A stretch of DNA of 13,558 nt. It comes from Planctomycetes bacterium SM23_32 (GTDB lineage: Bacteria > Planctomycetota > Brocadiia > SM23-32). Each line of letters begins with the position of its first letter. Position 1 is the stretch's first letter. The stretch is from NCBI GenBank assembly GCA_001303885.1, contig LJUE01000022.1, positions 1 through 13,558 of the forward strand. Direction: 5' to 3'. The notes under the pieces are model-generated. The model was not told the origin of the DNA. It searched no databases and saw only the letters and a list, made by a program, of their open reading frames with translations. Both the position numbers and the translations under genes were made by a program. Below, piece by piece: positions 1-5,809 of the stretch.

Positions 1-1
1 C

Positions 2-892
2 ATTACGGCGGCCGTCGGCGGGCACCTGCCGGGCTGGCGCCTGGCGCTCTACCTGGAGGGCCCCGACCCTTTCAGCGAGGCCAGCAGCCGGCAGATCACG
101 GCGTACTTCTGGACCGCCTCCATCGTACTGCTCTTCACCGGCGTCGTCGTGTCCCTGGTCGGCCGCTACCTGCTCAGGCAGGTCAGGCTCACACGGCTGA
201 AGAACGACTTCATCGCCACGGTCTCCCACGAGCTCAAGACGCCCCTGTCCTCGGTGCGCATGCTGGTGGACACGCTCCTGGAAGGCAACTACCGGGACAC
301 CCAGCAGGCCCACGAGTACCTGGAGCTGGTCTCGAAGGAGAACGAGCGGCTCAGCCGGCTGATAGACAACTTCCTGAGCTTCTCGCGCATGGAGCGGGAC
401 AAGCGGGCCTTCGAGTTCGAGGACGTGGCGCCGGGCCGCATCGTGGAGACGGCGGCCGGCCTGGTGCGGGACCGGTTCCAGGCCCAGGGCTGCCGCTTCG
501 ACGTGGAGGTGGCGCCGGACCTGCCGTCCCTGAAAGCCGACCGCGACGCGCTGGTCACCGTCGTGCTCAATCTGCTGGACAACGCGTTCAAGTACTCCCA
601 GAATGACCGCCAGATCGCCCTGAGGGCCTACCAGGCGGACGGCGCCGTGTGCCTGGAGGTGGCGGACAACGGCGTCGGCATGTCGCGCCGCGCCGTGCGC
701 AAGGTCTTCGATCCCTTCTACCAGGCGGACCGCAGCCTCTCGCGCAGCGTGGGAGGCTGCGGGCTGGGGCTGAGCATCGTCAAGTTCATCGTGGACGCCC
801 ACGGCGGCTCCATTGACGTGCAGAGCCGGCCCGGCGAGGGGAGCACCTTCACCGTGAAGCTCCCCCGGCGAGCGGCATCGGCCCAGCCGTAG
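2..892 (+). CDS. Membrane sensor histidine kinase, N-terminus cut by window edge
   Basis: The frame is open from the left edge, so the true start lies outside; an internal GTG at 149 should not be taken as the start because the frame upstream encodes a plausible extracytoplasmic end and a membrane segment (about visible residues 34-58, YFWTASIVLLF onwards). A short linker with no obvious HAMP domain leads to the HisKA H-box FIATVSHELKTPL, with the phospho-accepting His at visible residue 76 (bases 227-229). The ATPase domain follows with the N-box NLLDNAFKYS, G1 box ADNGVGMS, F box VFDPFYQAD and G2 box GCGLGLSIVKF. By family knowledge it autophosphorylates on His and passes phosphate to a response regulator, almost certainly the product of the next gene, 14 bases downstream. 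The signal sensed cannot be read because the sensor domain is missing. Confidence 0.95.
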   Translation: MTAAVGGHLPGWRLALYLEGPDPFSEASSRQITAYFWTASIVLLFTGVVVSLVGRYLLRQVRLTRLKNDFIATVSHELKTPLSSVRMLVDTLLEGNYRDTQQAHEYLELVSKENERLSRLIDNFLSFSRMERDKRAFEFEDVAPGRIVETAAGLVRDRFQAQGCRFDVEVAPDLPSLKADRDALVTVVLNLLDNAFKYSQNDRQIALRAYQADGAVCLEVADNGVGMSRRAVRKVFDPFYQADRSLSRSVGGCGLGLSIVKFIVDAHGGSIDVQSRPGEGSTFTVKLPRRAASAQP

Positions 893-906
893 GAGGCAGC
901 CGACAG

Positions 907-1596
907 ATGGCAGGCGAAAGCGTCCTGATCGTCGAAGACGACCCCACCATGCTGCGGGGGCTCAAGGACAACTTCGAGTTCAAGGGCTACAGCGTGATGA
1001 CGGCCACCGACGGCGAGCGCGGCCTGGAGCTGGCCCTCGACCGCCGGCCGGACCTCATCGTGCTGGACATCATGCTGCCCGAGATCAACGGCTACGAGGT
1101 CTGCCGCCTGCTGCGCCGGGAGGGGATCGAGACACCCATCATCATGCTCACGGCCAAAGGGCAGGAGTCGGACATCGTGCTGGGGCTGGAACTGGGCGCC
1201 GACGACTACGTCACCAAGCCGTTCAGCATCCGCGAGCTGCTGGCGCGCGCGAATGCCTTCCTGCGCCGCCGCCGCGATGAGGAGCCGCAGCAATACGCGT
1301 TCGGCGAGTTCCGGCTCGACCTGGCAGAGCACCGGCTGTCGCGCGGCGACGCCGAGGTGCCGCTCACGCCGAAGGAGTTCAGCCTGCTCGAGTTCTTCGC
1401 CCGTCGGGAGGGCCGGGCCCTCACGCGCAACGACATACTCAAGGCCGTCTGGGGGCACAGCGTCTTCGTGACCGAACGCAGCGTGGACCGCTGCGTCAAC
1501 ACGCTGCGCGCCAAGGTAGAGGCCGACCCCGCCGACCCGACCTACATCCGGACGATCCGGGGCATCGGCTACCGCTTCGAGGTGCCGCAGCAGTGA
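907..1596 (+). CDS. OmpR/PhoB-family response regulator
   Basis: A 229-residue two-component transcription factor of normal family length. The receiver domain (about residues 5-118) shows the acidic pair D11/D12, the phospho-acceptor D54 in LIVLDIMLPEING, T82 and K104 in YVTKPFS. The C-terminal winged-helix DNA-binding domain (about 130-225) ends in the typical TIRGIGYRFEVP. The ATG at 907 is preceded by AGGAGG at 891-896, which overlaps the kinase stop codon, so the two genes are cotranscribed and probably translationally linked. It is expected to bind DNA as a dimer once phosphorylated by the upstream kinase. The target genes are not evident; the DNA just downstream holds only a gene remnant. 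Confidence 0.96.
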   Translation: MAGESVLIVEDDPTMLRGLKDNFEFKGYSVMTATDGERGLELALDRRPDLIVLDIMLPEINGYEVCRLLRREGIETPIIMLTAKGQESDIVLGLELGADDYVTKPFSIRELLARANAFLRRRRDEEPQQYAFGEFRLDLAEHRLSRGDAEVPLTPKEFSLLEFFARREGRALTRNDILKAVWGHSVFVTERSVDRCVNTLRAKVEADPADPTYIRTIRGIGYRFEVPQQ

Positions 1597-1900
1597 CGTC
1601 CGCCCCGGCGACACCGTCAAGGTCAAGCTGACGGTCACCAACGACTGGGAGGAGCAGGACGTCATCAAGGTGAGGCTGGAAGCGACGGCGGAGGGTTGCC
1701 CCTTCGGGCTGGGAGGCTCACGGGAATGGAAGGTCAGGCTTGAGCCCGGCCAGAGCCGGACCTGGCGCGTGAGGTTCACGGTGCCCCACCTCCCGCTGTT
1801 CCGGCCCGTCTCCATCCGCGTCAAGGCCGTCGCCAGGGGACGCCGCAGCGACACGCGGGACAGGGACACGCTGAGGATCACCATCGCTCCGTCGCCGTAG
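1597..1900 (+). pseudogene. Headless CARDB-like beta-sandwich remnant
   Basis: In the frame one base on from the response regulator, coding-like protein begins right at the regulator's stop codon: DVRPGDTVKVKLTVTND, then WKVRLEPGQSRTWRVRFTV, ending in DTLRITIAPSP and TAG at 1898-1900. The PGDTVKVKLTVTN pattern and alternating hydrophobic strands are typical of CARDB/DUF11-type extracellular adhesion or surface-protein beta sandwiches. No ATG precedes it. The first possible start is a GTG at 1670, poorly placed (about 16 bases) behind GGAGGA and already inside the domain. I therefore read it as the 3' end of a larger surface-protein gene whose front was lost. The alternative is a short real gene of about 76 codons from the GTG. 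Family naming is by pattern only. Confidence 0.5.
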
Positions 1901-1906
1901 GCAGGT

Positions 1907-1930
1907 GGCCGGCGGACACGACCGCCCGGC
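1907..1930. terminator. GC-rich hairpin after the CARDB-like remnant
   Basis: GGCCGGCGG, a six-base loop, then CCGCCCGGC form a strong stem with one bulged C, just after the TAG at 1900. There is no T-tract, so intrinsic termination is only a guess. It lies between convergent transcripts, since the lipoprotein gene ends at 2027 on the other strand. The rest of 1931-2026 holds only GC-rich palindromes such as GGGCGGCCGCCC at 2001-2012 and no gene. Confidence 0.25.
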
Positions 1931-2026
1931 GGCCCCCCACTGGCGCCGCTCCGGGCCCGGCTACTCAGCGCGGCCGCGGGCAGGCCATCCGGCATCCGCA
2001 GGGCGGCCGCCCGTCGCGCGCCGCGC

Positions 2027-2785
2027 CTACTGCATCTGGCGCACGCAGACCTCGATGCCCTCCTCGTCGGCCAGCAGCTCGATCAGCTCCGACGTGTCGG
2101 TCTGCCCGTAGTGGTAGGGGTAGAGGATGCCGGGCCGGAACGCCCTGGCGGCGTCGGCCACCATCTCCGGCGTCATCGTGTAGGGCAGGTTCATCGGCAG
2201 GAAGGCGACGTCTATGTCCCGCAGCGCCTTCATCTCCGGCGTGTTCTCCGTGTCGCCCGCCACGTAGACGCGCCTGTCGCCGAACGCAATGATGTATCCG
2301 TTTCCCTCCCCCGGCGGATGGTAGGGGACGCCCGGCGAGCGCACGTGGACGACGTTGTAGGCGGGCAGGGCCTCGATCGTCAGCCCGTGGCTCGTCGTCA
2401 CCTCCCCGTTCGCCATCACGGTGGCTCCGTCCACCGCCTCCGCGCACTCGGGGGGCAGGATCACCTCCGTCCCCTCCTTGCGCACGAGGCCGATGGCCTG
2501 CGGGTCCAAGTGGTCCCCGTGCCCGTGCGTGACGAGGATGAGGTCCGCCCTCGGCATCTCGGTGTAGTCCGCCTCGCGCGAGACGGGGTCAACGTGGATG
2601 ACCGTCCCCCCGAACGTGAACATCAGCGTCCCGTGCCCCACGAACGTGATCGTCAGGTCTCCGTGCGACGTCGGAATCGTGTCCTCCTCGAACATGGCGC
2701 GCCTCCCCTCGTATTGTGCGCATCCTCCGCCGGCTGCCAGCGCCAGCATCCCCGCAAGGACCGCCGTCCATGCACACGGCTTCAT
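2027..2785 (-). CDS. Metallo-beta-lactamase-fold lipoprotein (UlaG/UPF0173-like hydrolase)
   Basis: A 252-residue protein. Residues 1-22 form a lipoprotein signal peptide (K3, hydrophobic stretch, then AAGGGC with C22 as the probable lipidated cysteine), so it is probably anchored to a membrane outside the cytoplasm. The MBL fold carries the metal motif THGHGDH (H87, H89, D91, H92), a downstream AGDTENTPEM with D178 as bridging ligand, and YPYHYG with H225 near the end. The overall plan, with FVGHGTLMFTF near the front, matches UPF0173/UlaG-like metal-dependent hydrolases of about 230 residues. The start at 2785 has AGGGGG just upstream. The substrate is unknown. Most UPF0173 members are cytoplasmic as far as I know, so the lipobox is the odd feature. 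It stands alone on its strand. Confidence 0.88.
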   Translation of the reverse strand: MKPCAWTAVLAGMLALAAGGGCAQYEGRRAMFEEDTIPTSHGDLTITFVGHGTLMFTFGGTVIHVDPVSREADYTEMPRADLILVTHGHGDHLDPQAIGLVRKEGTEVILPPECAEAVDGATVMANGEVTTSHGLTIEALPAYNVVHVRSPGVPYHPPGEGNGYIIAFGDRRVYVAGDTENTPEMKALRDIDVAFLPMNLPYTMTPEMVADAARAFRPGILYPYHYGQTDTSELIELLADEEGIEVCVRQMQ

Positions 2786-2920
2786 CGCCGCCCCCTGTCA
2801 AGCAACGCGGACCGCTCCCTAACATAGCGTACGCCGGCCGACGTGCGCCAGTAGATGGACAGTCATGGGGCCATTGGCTGGCACCGGCCGCGCGCGCGTG
2901 CAGATGCGCCTGCGCCTGCC

Positions 2921-3055
2921 GACGGCCGCCGGACGTTCCTGATGGAGGTGGATGCCCTCTACTGCGACGTGATCGTGCAGCGGTGGGAGCAGTTCACGGG
3001 GCGGAAAGCAGAGCGCATCGCTGCGGTGGAGGAGGCGACCCATGCCGAGGGGTGA
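2921..3055 (+). pseudogene. C-terminal remnant of a DNA modification methyltransferase
   Basis: The frame ending in TGA at 3053-3055 encodes GRRTFLMEVDALYCDVIVQR followed by WEQFTGRKAERI. This is the characteristic last segment of phage- and mobile-element-type DNA adenine/cytosine-N4 methyltransferases, where a 'xMELDPxYCDVIVxRWExxTGxKA' tail follows the motif that binds S-adenosylmethionine. The catalytic motif (DPPY/SPPY type) and the rest of the enzyme, usually several hundred residues, are absent; upstream of about 2915 the frame is low-complexity Arg/Ala/Pro sequence. It is therefore a non-functional 3' stub, although the frame itself stays open back to 2855. It overlaps the start of the next small gene by 14 bases, an arrangement probably inherited intact from the donor element. 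Recognised by pattern, without alignment. Confidence 0.72.
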
Positions 3056-3236
3056 AAGGCTGTTCAGGTTCCTGGCGTCGCTGATGATGCGCGACTTCTA
3101 CGGAACCGTTAAAACACGCTTCGAAGCGGGCAAGGTGACGCACGTCGAGACGGCGACCAAGCGGACGTGGGAGTACCAGGAATTACCAGTGGGAACGGAC
3201 AGTCTGTCGACGCCAAGCCACAGAACCCGTCCGTGA
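3042..3236 (+). CDS. Small DUF2292/YezD-like protein
   Basis: A 64-residue protein. The ATG at 3042 has a very strong ribosome site, GGAGGAGG at 3028-3035, six bases upstream and inside the end of the methyltransferase stub. The core FYGTVKTRFEAGKVTHVETA resembles the small DUF2292/YezD family (a YGSVxIxxxDGxVVxIExTE pattern), whose biochemical role is unknown. The last ~13 residues (from about TDSLSTP) look unlike the family and may be read-through into unrelated DNA, so the original stop may have been lost. The 14-base overlap with the methyltransferase stub suggests both came in together, perhaps from a prophage. The family call is tentative; that it is expressed is only an inference from the ribosome site. 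Confidence 0.5.
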   Translation: MPRGERLFRFLASLMMRDFYGTVKTRFEAGKVTHVETATKRTWEYQELPVGTDSLSTPSHRTRP

Positions 3237-3285
3237 AGGCGCTCGCTCTGCAGACCCCGGGTTGACGCTAACGGAGGCGACCATC

Positions 3286-3711
3286 ATGCGGGTGCGAAGG
3301 GGGGAGGCAGTCTCAGGCCCCGAGTTCTTCGGCCTCCTGTGGGAAGACTGCGCGTTCTGTGCTGAGCTTGGGCGCGTGACGTTGGCTGCGGGTCGACTCG
3401 AGAGCGCCCTCAAGCAGTACGTCTCTGCCCGAGTGCCCGGATCAGACACAGACAAGGCAACGCTTGGCAGGCTGATAGGCTACTGCGAGAAGCATAGCTG
3501 CCTCGATCGGCTGTTACCTGCCCTCCGGATGTTGAAGGAGCAGCGGAACTATCTCATCCACAGCATTCATGCACTTCTCTTCGGCTTGGTTGAGGAGACG
3601 ATCCTGGAGGGGTCTGGGCTTGTCGACTCCGACGTCGCCACGTATACGGAACGAGCGTGGCAACTCAAGGAGAATCTCCTCGGGCTTGCCGAGGTAGTCG
3701 AAGGTGCTTGA
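3286..3711 (+). CDS. HEPN-like protein with R-x4-H motif
   Basis: A 141-residue, mostly helical protein. The ATG at 3286 is chosen because GGAGG at 3273-3277 lies eight bases upstream; an in-frame TTG at 3262 would add eight residues but has no such site. Residues 30-48 (VTLAAGRLESALKQYVS) and 76-96 look like the paired helices of a HEPN fold, and KEQRNYLIHS holds R87-N88-x3-H92, the R-x4-6-H signature of HEPN ribonucleases. HEPN proteins often act as RNA-cutting toxins in toxin-antitoxin, phage-defence or stress systems. No MNT-type nucleotidyltransferase antitoxin sits beside it. The gene is lower in G+C (31 of 60 bases at 3541-3600) than its surroundings and is followed three bases later by an attC-like repeat, so it may be a gene cassette. 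The fold call rests on the motif and helix pattern. Confidence 0.65.
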   Translation: MRVRRGEAVSGPEFFGLLWEDCAFCAELGRVTLAAGRLESALKQYVSARVPGSDTDKATLGRLIGYCEKHSCLDRLLPALRMLKEQRNYLIHSIHALLFGLVEETILEGSGLVDSDVATYTERAWQLKENLLGLAEVVEGA

Positions 3712-3714
3712 CGC

Positions 3715-3760
3715 GGCATTGACGTCTCAAGCCTGACGGTTCGGCCGCCAAGCGTTGAAT
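3715..3760 (+). repeat. attC-like structured repeat, copy 1
   Basis: Starts three bases after the HEPN stop. The first 25 bases match copy 2 (4333-4357) at 24 positions. The inner arm GCCTGACGG (3731-3739) pairs imperfectly (7 of 9) with CCGCCAAGC (3745-3753) across a TTCGG loop. It ends in GTTGAAT (3754-3760), which fits the integron core site GTTRRRY. The left end CATTGAC (3717-3723) fits the inverse core RYYYAAC poorly, and the element is shorter than usual attC sites. No integrase is in the window. Confidence 0.5.
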
Positions 3761-3882
3761 GGTCGGGCCCGACCGGTCGGAAGACGAAAGACAACAGTGG
3801 CCCGGCCTCAGCGCGATCTGCAGCCCTGGGAGTCGCGCGGAAGCTGCTGTGGTCCAGCAAGCACCTGTTCGGTGTGAGGAGC

Positions 3883-4305
3883 ATGATCAGATACGAGATC
3901 AGTCCAGACGTGGCGAACGATGCGCTGAATGCCTTGTTTGCTGACGCATGGCCCAATCACACGCCGCGCGACTTCTCGGCTGTTCTGTCGCAGAACCTTG
4001 GGCATATCTGTGCAATGCTCGACGGCGCCTTGGTTGGGTTCGTCAACGTAGCATGGGACGGGGACGAGCACGCCTTCCTGCTCGACCCAACTGTTCGTTC
4101 CGACCTGCAGCGGCACGGCATCGGCACTCAGCTTGTTCGCCACGCAATCGGCCTCGCCAAGTCTAAGGGCGCGGAGTGGCTCCATGTCGACTACGAGCCT
4201 CGTCTCGCCGAGTTCCATGCCAAGTGTGGATTCGTAGCGACTGAAGCAGGACTGGTGAATCTGAACGAGGAGAACACTGGACGGGATGTCGCGGACGACG
4301 TCTGA
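3883..4305 (+). CDS. GNAT-family N-acetyltransferase
   Basis: A 140-residue single-domain GNAT that would transfer an acetyl group from acetyl-CoA to an unknown amine. The acetyl-CoA-binding motif is LQRHGIGTQLV (Q76-R77-H78-G79-I80-G81), preceded by the strand HAFLLDPTVRSD and followed by LHVDYEPRLAEFHAKCGF, the usual motif B region. The ATG at 3883 gives the family-typical opening MIRYEISPDV. An in-frame GTG at 3874 would add three residues, and GAGGAG at 3876-3881 is too close to the ATG to serve well, so the start is uncertain. The gene lies between two attC-like repeats (copy 1 ends 122 bases before it, copy 2 begins 27 bases after its stop), exactly the layout of an integron cassette, and GNATs are common cassette cargo. 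G+C is reduced (34 of 60 at 3901-3960). Confidence 0.87.
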   Translation: MIRYEISPDVANDALNALFADAWPNHTPRDFSAVLSQNLGHICAMLDGALVGFVNVAWDGDEHAFLLDPTVRSDLQRHGIGTQLVRHAIGLAKSKGAEWLHVDYEPRLAEFHAKCGFVATEAGLVNLNEENTGRDVADDV

Positions 4306-4332
4306 CAGTGTAGCTCGGACGCAACACAGATA

Positions 4333-4379
4333 GGCATTGACGACTCAAGCCTGACGGGACACGCCGTCAGGCGTTGGAT
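4333..4379 (+). repeat. attC-like structured repeat, copy 2
   Basis: Lies 27 bases after the GNAT stop, in the same orientation as copy 1 and 618 bases from it. It contains a perfect 9-bp inverted repeat, GCCTGACGG (4349-4357) and CCGTCAGGC (4364-4372), with a six-base gap. GTTGGAT (4373-4379), which fits GTTRRRY, follows at once. The left end is CATTGAC (4335-4341). The arm partly extends outward (CTCAA against TTGG) if one G is left unpaired, the same fold as copy 1. The conserved fold with a changed arm sequence argues that the structure matters. Confidence 0.55.
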
Positions 4380-4520
4380 GATCAAGCCCGATGGTGCCGA
4401 GACACCAGCTCCGTGCGTCGGGCAGCCGGGAGACTCGGCCGGGCACGCCCGGGACGAGGCCGGTGATGGTCCAGTAGGCTTTCACGAACCTGTTTCCGAC
4501 GAGGATTCCAGGAGCGGTAT

Positions 4521-4587
4521 CCGCAGGAGGTGCGCCGCTGCCGGGGGCTCCCGCCCGTTGAACGGGCATTCTGCCGGGCTCCTGCGG
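4521..4587. other. Nested inverted repeats beyond the epimerase stop
   Basis: The outer arms CCGCAGGAG (4521-4529) and CTCCTGCGG (4579-4587) are perfect complements. Inside them GCCCGTTGAACGGGC (4553-4567) is a second hairpin. The block ends ten bases beyond the epimerase stop, so on the minus strand it could end transcription or protect the mRNA 3' end, but no T-run follows. The rest of 4380-4596 shows no gene I recognise. Confidence 0.35.
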
Positions 4588-4596
4588 CCGCCTCCC

Positions 4597-5556
4597 TTAG
4601 TCGAACCTGGGTCTTTCGTGCCGGTACCATTCGATGAAAAGGCGCAACCCCTCCTCGAACGGGTACTGCGGGTCGTAGCCCAGAACGCGCCGCGACTTGC
4701 TCAGGTCCGCGTAGGTGATCGGCACGTCGCCGGGCTGCTCGGGCAGGAGCTGCCGCTTCGCCGTCTTGCCCAGGTTCTCTTCGATGAGGGAGATCAACCG
4801 GTTGAGCTCGACCACCCGCGACTCACCCAGATTGAACACCTCGTATCCGACCGGCGTGTCAATGGCCTTGACCACGCCCTGCACGACGTCCTTGCAGTAG
4901 GTGTAGTCCCGCCGGGACGTGGCGTCGCCGTAAACGGGGATGGGCTTGCCCTGGTCGATCAGTTGCGTGAACTTGTAGACGGCCATGTCCGGCCGCCCCC
5001 ACGGACCGTAAACCGTGAAGAACCGCGCGCAGGCCACCTGGAGGCCGTGGAGGTGGTGGTAGGTGTAGCAGAAGAGCTCGGCCGCCCGCTTCGAGGCGGC
5101 ATAGGGCGAGATGGGGCACGCGACGGGATCGTCTTCGACGAACGGAACCCGCCGGGTCGCTCCGTAGATAGAGGACGTGGAGCCGAAGACGAACTTGCCG
5201 ACCTCATGGCGTCGGGCCAGCTCCAGCAGGTTGATGGTGCCGCGGCAGTTGACGTCCTCGTACGACGCCGGCTCCTCCACCGAATGCCGCACGCCGACGC
5301 TGGCGGCCAGATGGGCAATGGCATCAATGCGCTGGTCCTGAAAGACGCGTTCGCAGGCGTCCCGGTCGCGCACATCCGCCTCGTAGACAGGGAACTCACG
5401 GATCTTGAGCAGCTGCGCCAGGTTGGCCCGCTTGATGCGCGGGTCGTAGTACGAACTGAAGTTGTCAAGGCAGACTACGTCCCGCCCTTCCTGCAGCAAT
5501 TGCTCGACAAGATGGGAACCGATGAAACCGGCGCCGCCCGTCACCAGGACCGCCAT
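4597..5556 (-). CDS. NAD-dependent sugar epimerase, UDP-glucuronate 4-epimerase-like
   Basis: A 319-residue extended short-chain dehydrogenase of normal length. The NAD-binding Rossmann motif TGGAGFIGSH lies at residues 6-15, the catalytic set at S126-S129 and YAASK (Y152, K156), and RFFTVYGPWGRPDMA at 178-192. The last block is characteristic of UDP-glucuronate 4-epimerases, which interconvert UDP-glucuronate and UDP-galacturonate in the cytoplasm for capsule, LPS or exopolysaccharide. PGDVPITYADLSKSRRVLGY near the end also fits that group. The start at 5556 has a purine-rich GAGGAGAGGGGAG upstream. It is transcribed divergently from the GT2 gene, with a 253-base region between. A UDP-glucose 4-epimerase or decarboxylase is less likely given the signature. 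Confidence 0.9.
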   Translation of the reverse strand: MAVLVTGGAGFIGSHLVEQLLQEGRDVVCLDNFSSYYDPRIKRANLAQLLKIREFPVYEADVRDRDACERVFQDQRIDAIAHLAASVGVRHSVEEPASYEDVNCRGTINLLELARRHEVGKFVFGSTSSIYGATRRVPFVEDDPVACPISPYAASKRAAELFCYTYHHLHGLQVACARFFTVYGPWGRPDMAVYKFTQLIDQGKPIPVYGDATSRRDYTYCKDVVQGVVKAIDTPVGYEVFNLGESRVVELNRLISLIEENLGKTAKRQLLPEQPGDVPITYADLSKSRRVLGYDPQYPFEEGLRLFIEWYRHERPRFD

Positions 5557-5605
5557 TCTCCCCTCTCCTCTTCACGCGAAGAACGCAGCAGCACTGCGGC
5601 CGGGC

Positions 5606-5634
5606 ATCTTACCCCGTGGGACCGGCCGAATCAA
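5606..5634 (-). promoter_or_regulatory. Candidate sigma-70-type promoter for the epimerase
   Basis: Read on the minus strand, TTGATT (5634-5629) and TAAGAT (5611-5606) are 17 bases apart, each matching consensus at four of six positions. Transcription would start near 5599, about 43 bases before the ATG. Confidence 0.4.
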
Positions 5635-5696
5635 CGCGACGAGAGCCCTGCCCCCTTTGCACCCCGGCGACCCGGGTTCCCGCGGACAGCATGTGG

Positions 5697-5726
5697 TTGC
5701 CGCGCGGATGATCGGGGGGGTATCAT
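5697..5726 (+). promoter_or_regulatory. Candidate promoter for the GT2 gene
   Basis: TTGCCG (5697-5702) and TATCAT (5721-5726) are separated by 18 bases that include a run of eight G. This would give a leader of about 75 bases before the ATG at 5810. The leader holds a small palindrome GCCTGTCAGGC (5775-5785). The -10 is good (5 of 6) but the -35 is weak. Confidence 0.4.
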
Positions 5727-5809
5727 AGACGCTCTGTTCGCGGTCGACGGCGCACGCGCGTGTGAGAAGCCACCGCCTGTCAGGCGACCAGCAGGAAGGC
5801 GCACAGAGC

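Noticed and set aside
718..1995. A 425-codon open frame on the minus strand across the regulator
   Set aside because: It mirrors the kinase end, regulator and remnant. The plus-strand proteins have all expected motifs, and this one has none.
3254..3275. GTTGACG before the HEPN gene as a third integron core site
   Set aside because: It fits only the first five positions of GTTRRRY and has no partner arm or similarity to the two repeats.
4345..4569. A minus-strand frame with a protein-like stretch (GNRFVKAYWTITGLVPGVPG)
   Set aside because: I do not recognise it, it has no ribosome site, and it overlaps the second repeat. It might be a decayed gene, but the evidence is too thin.
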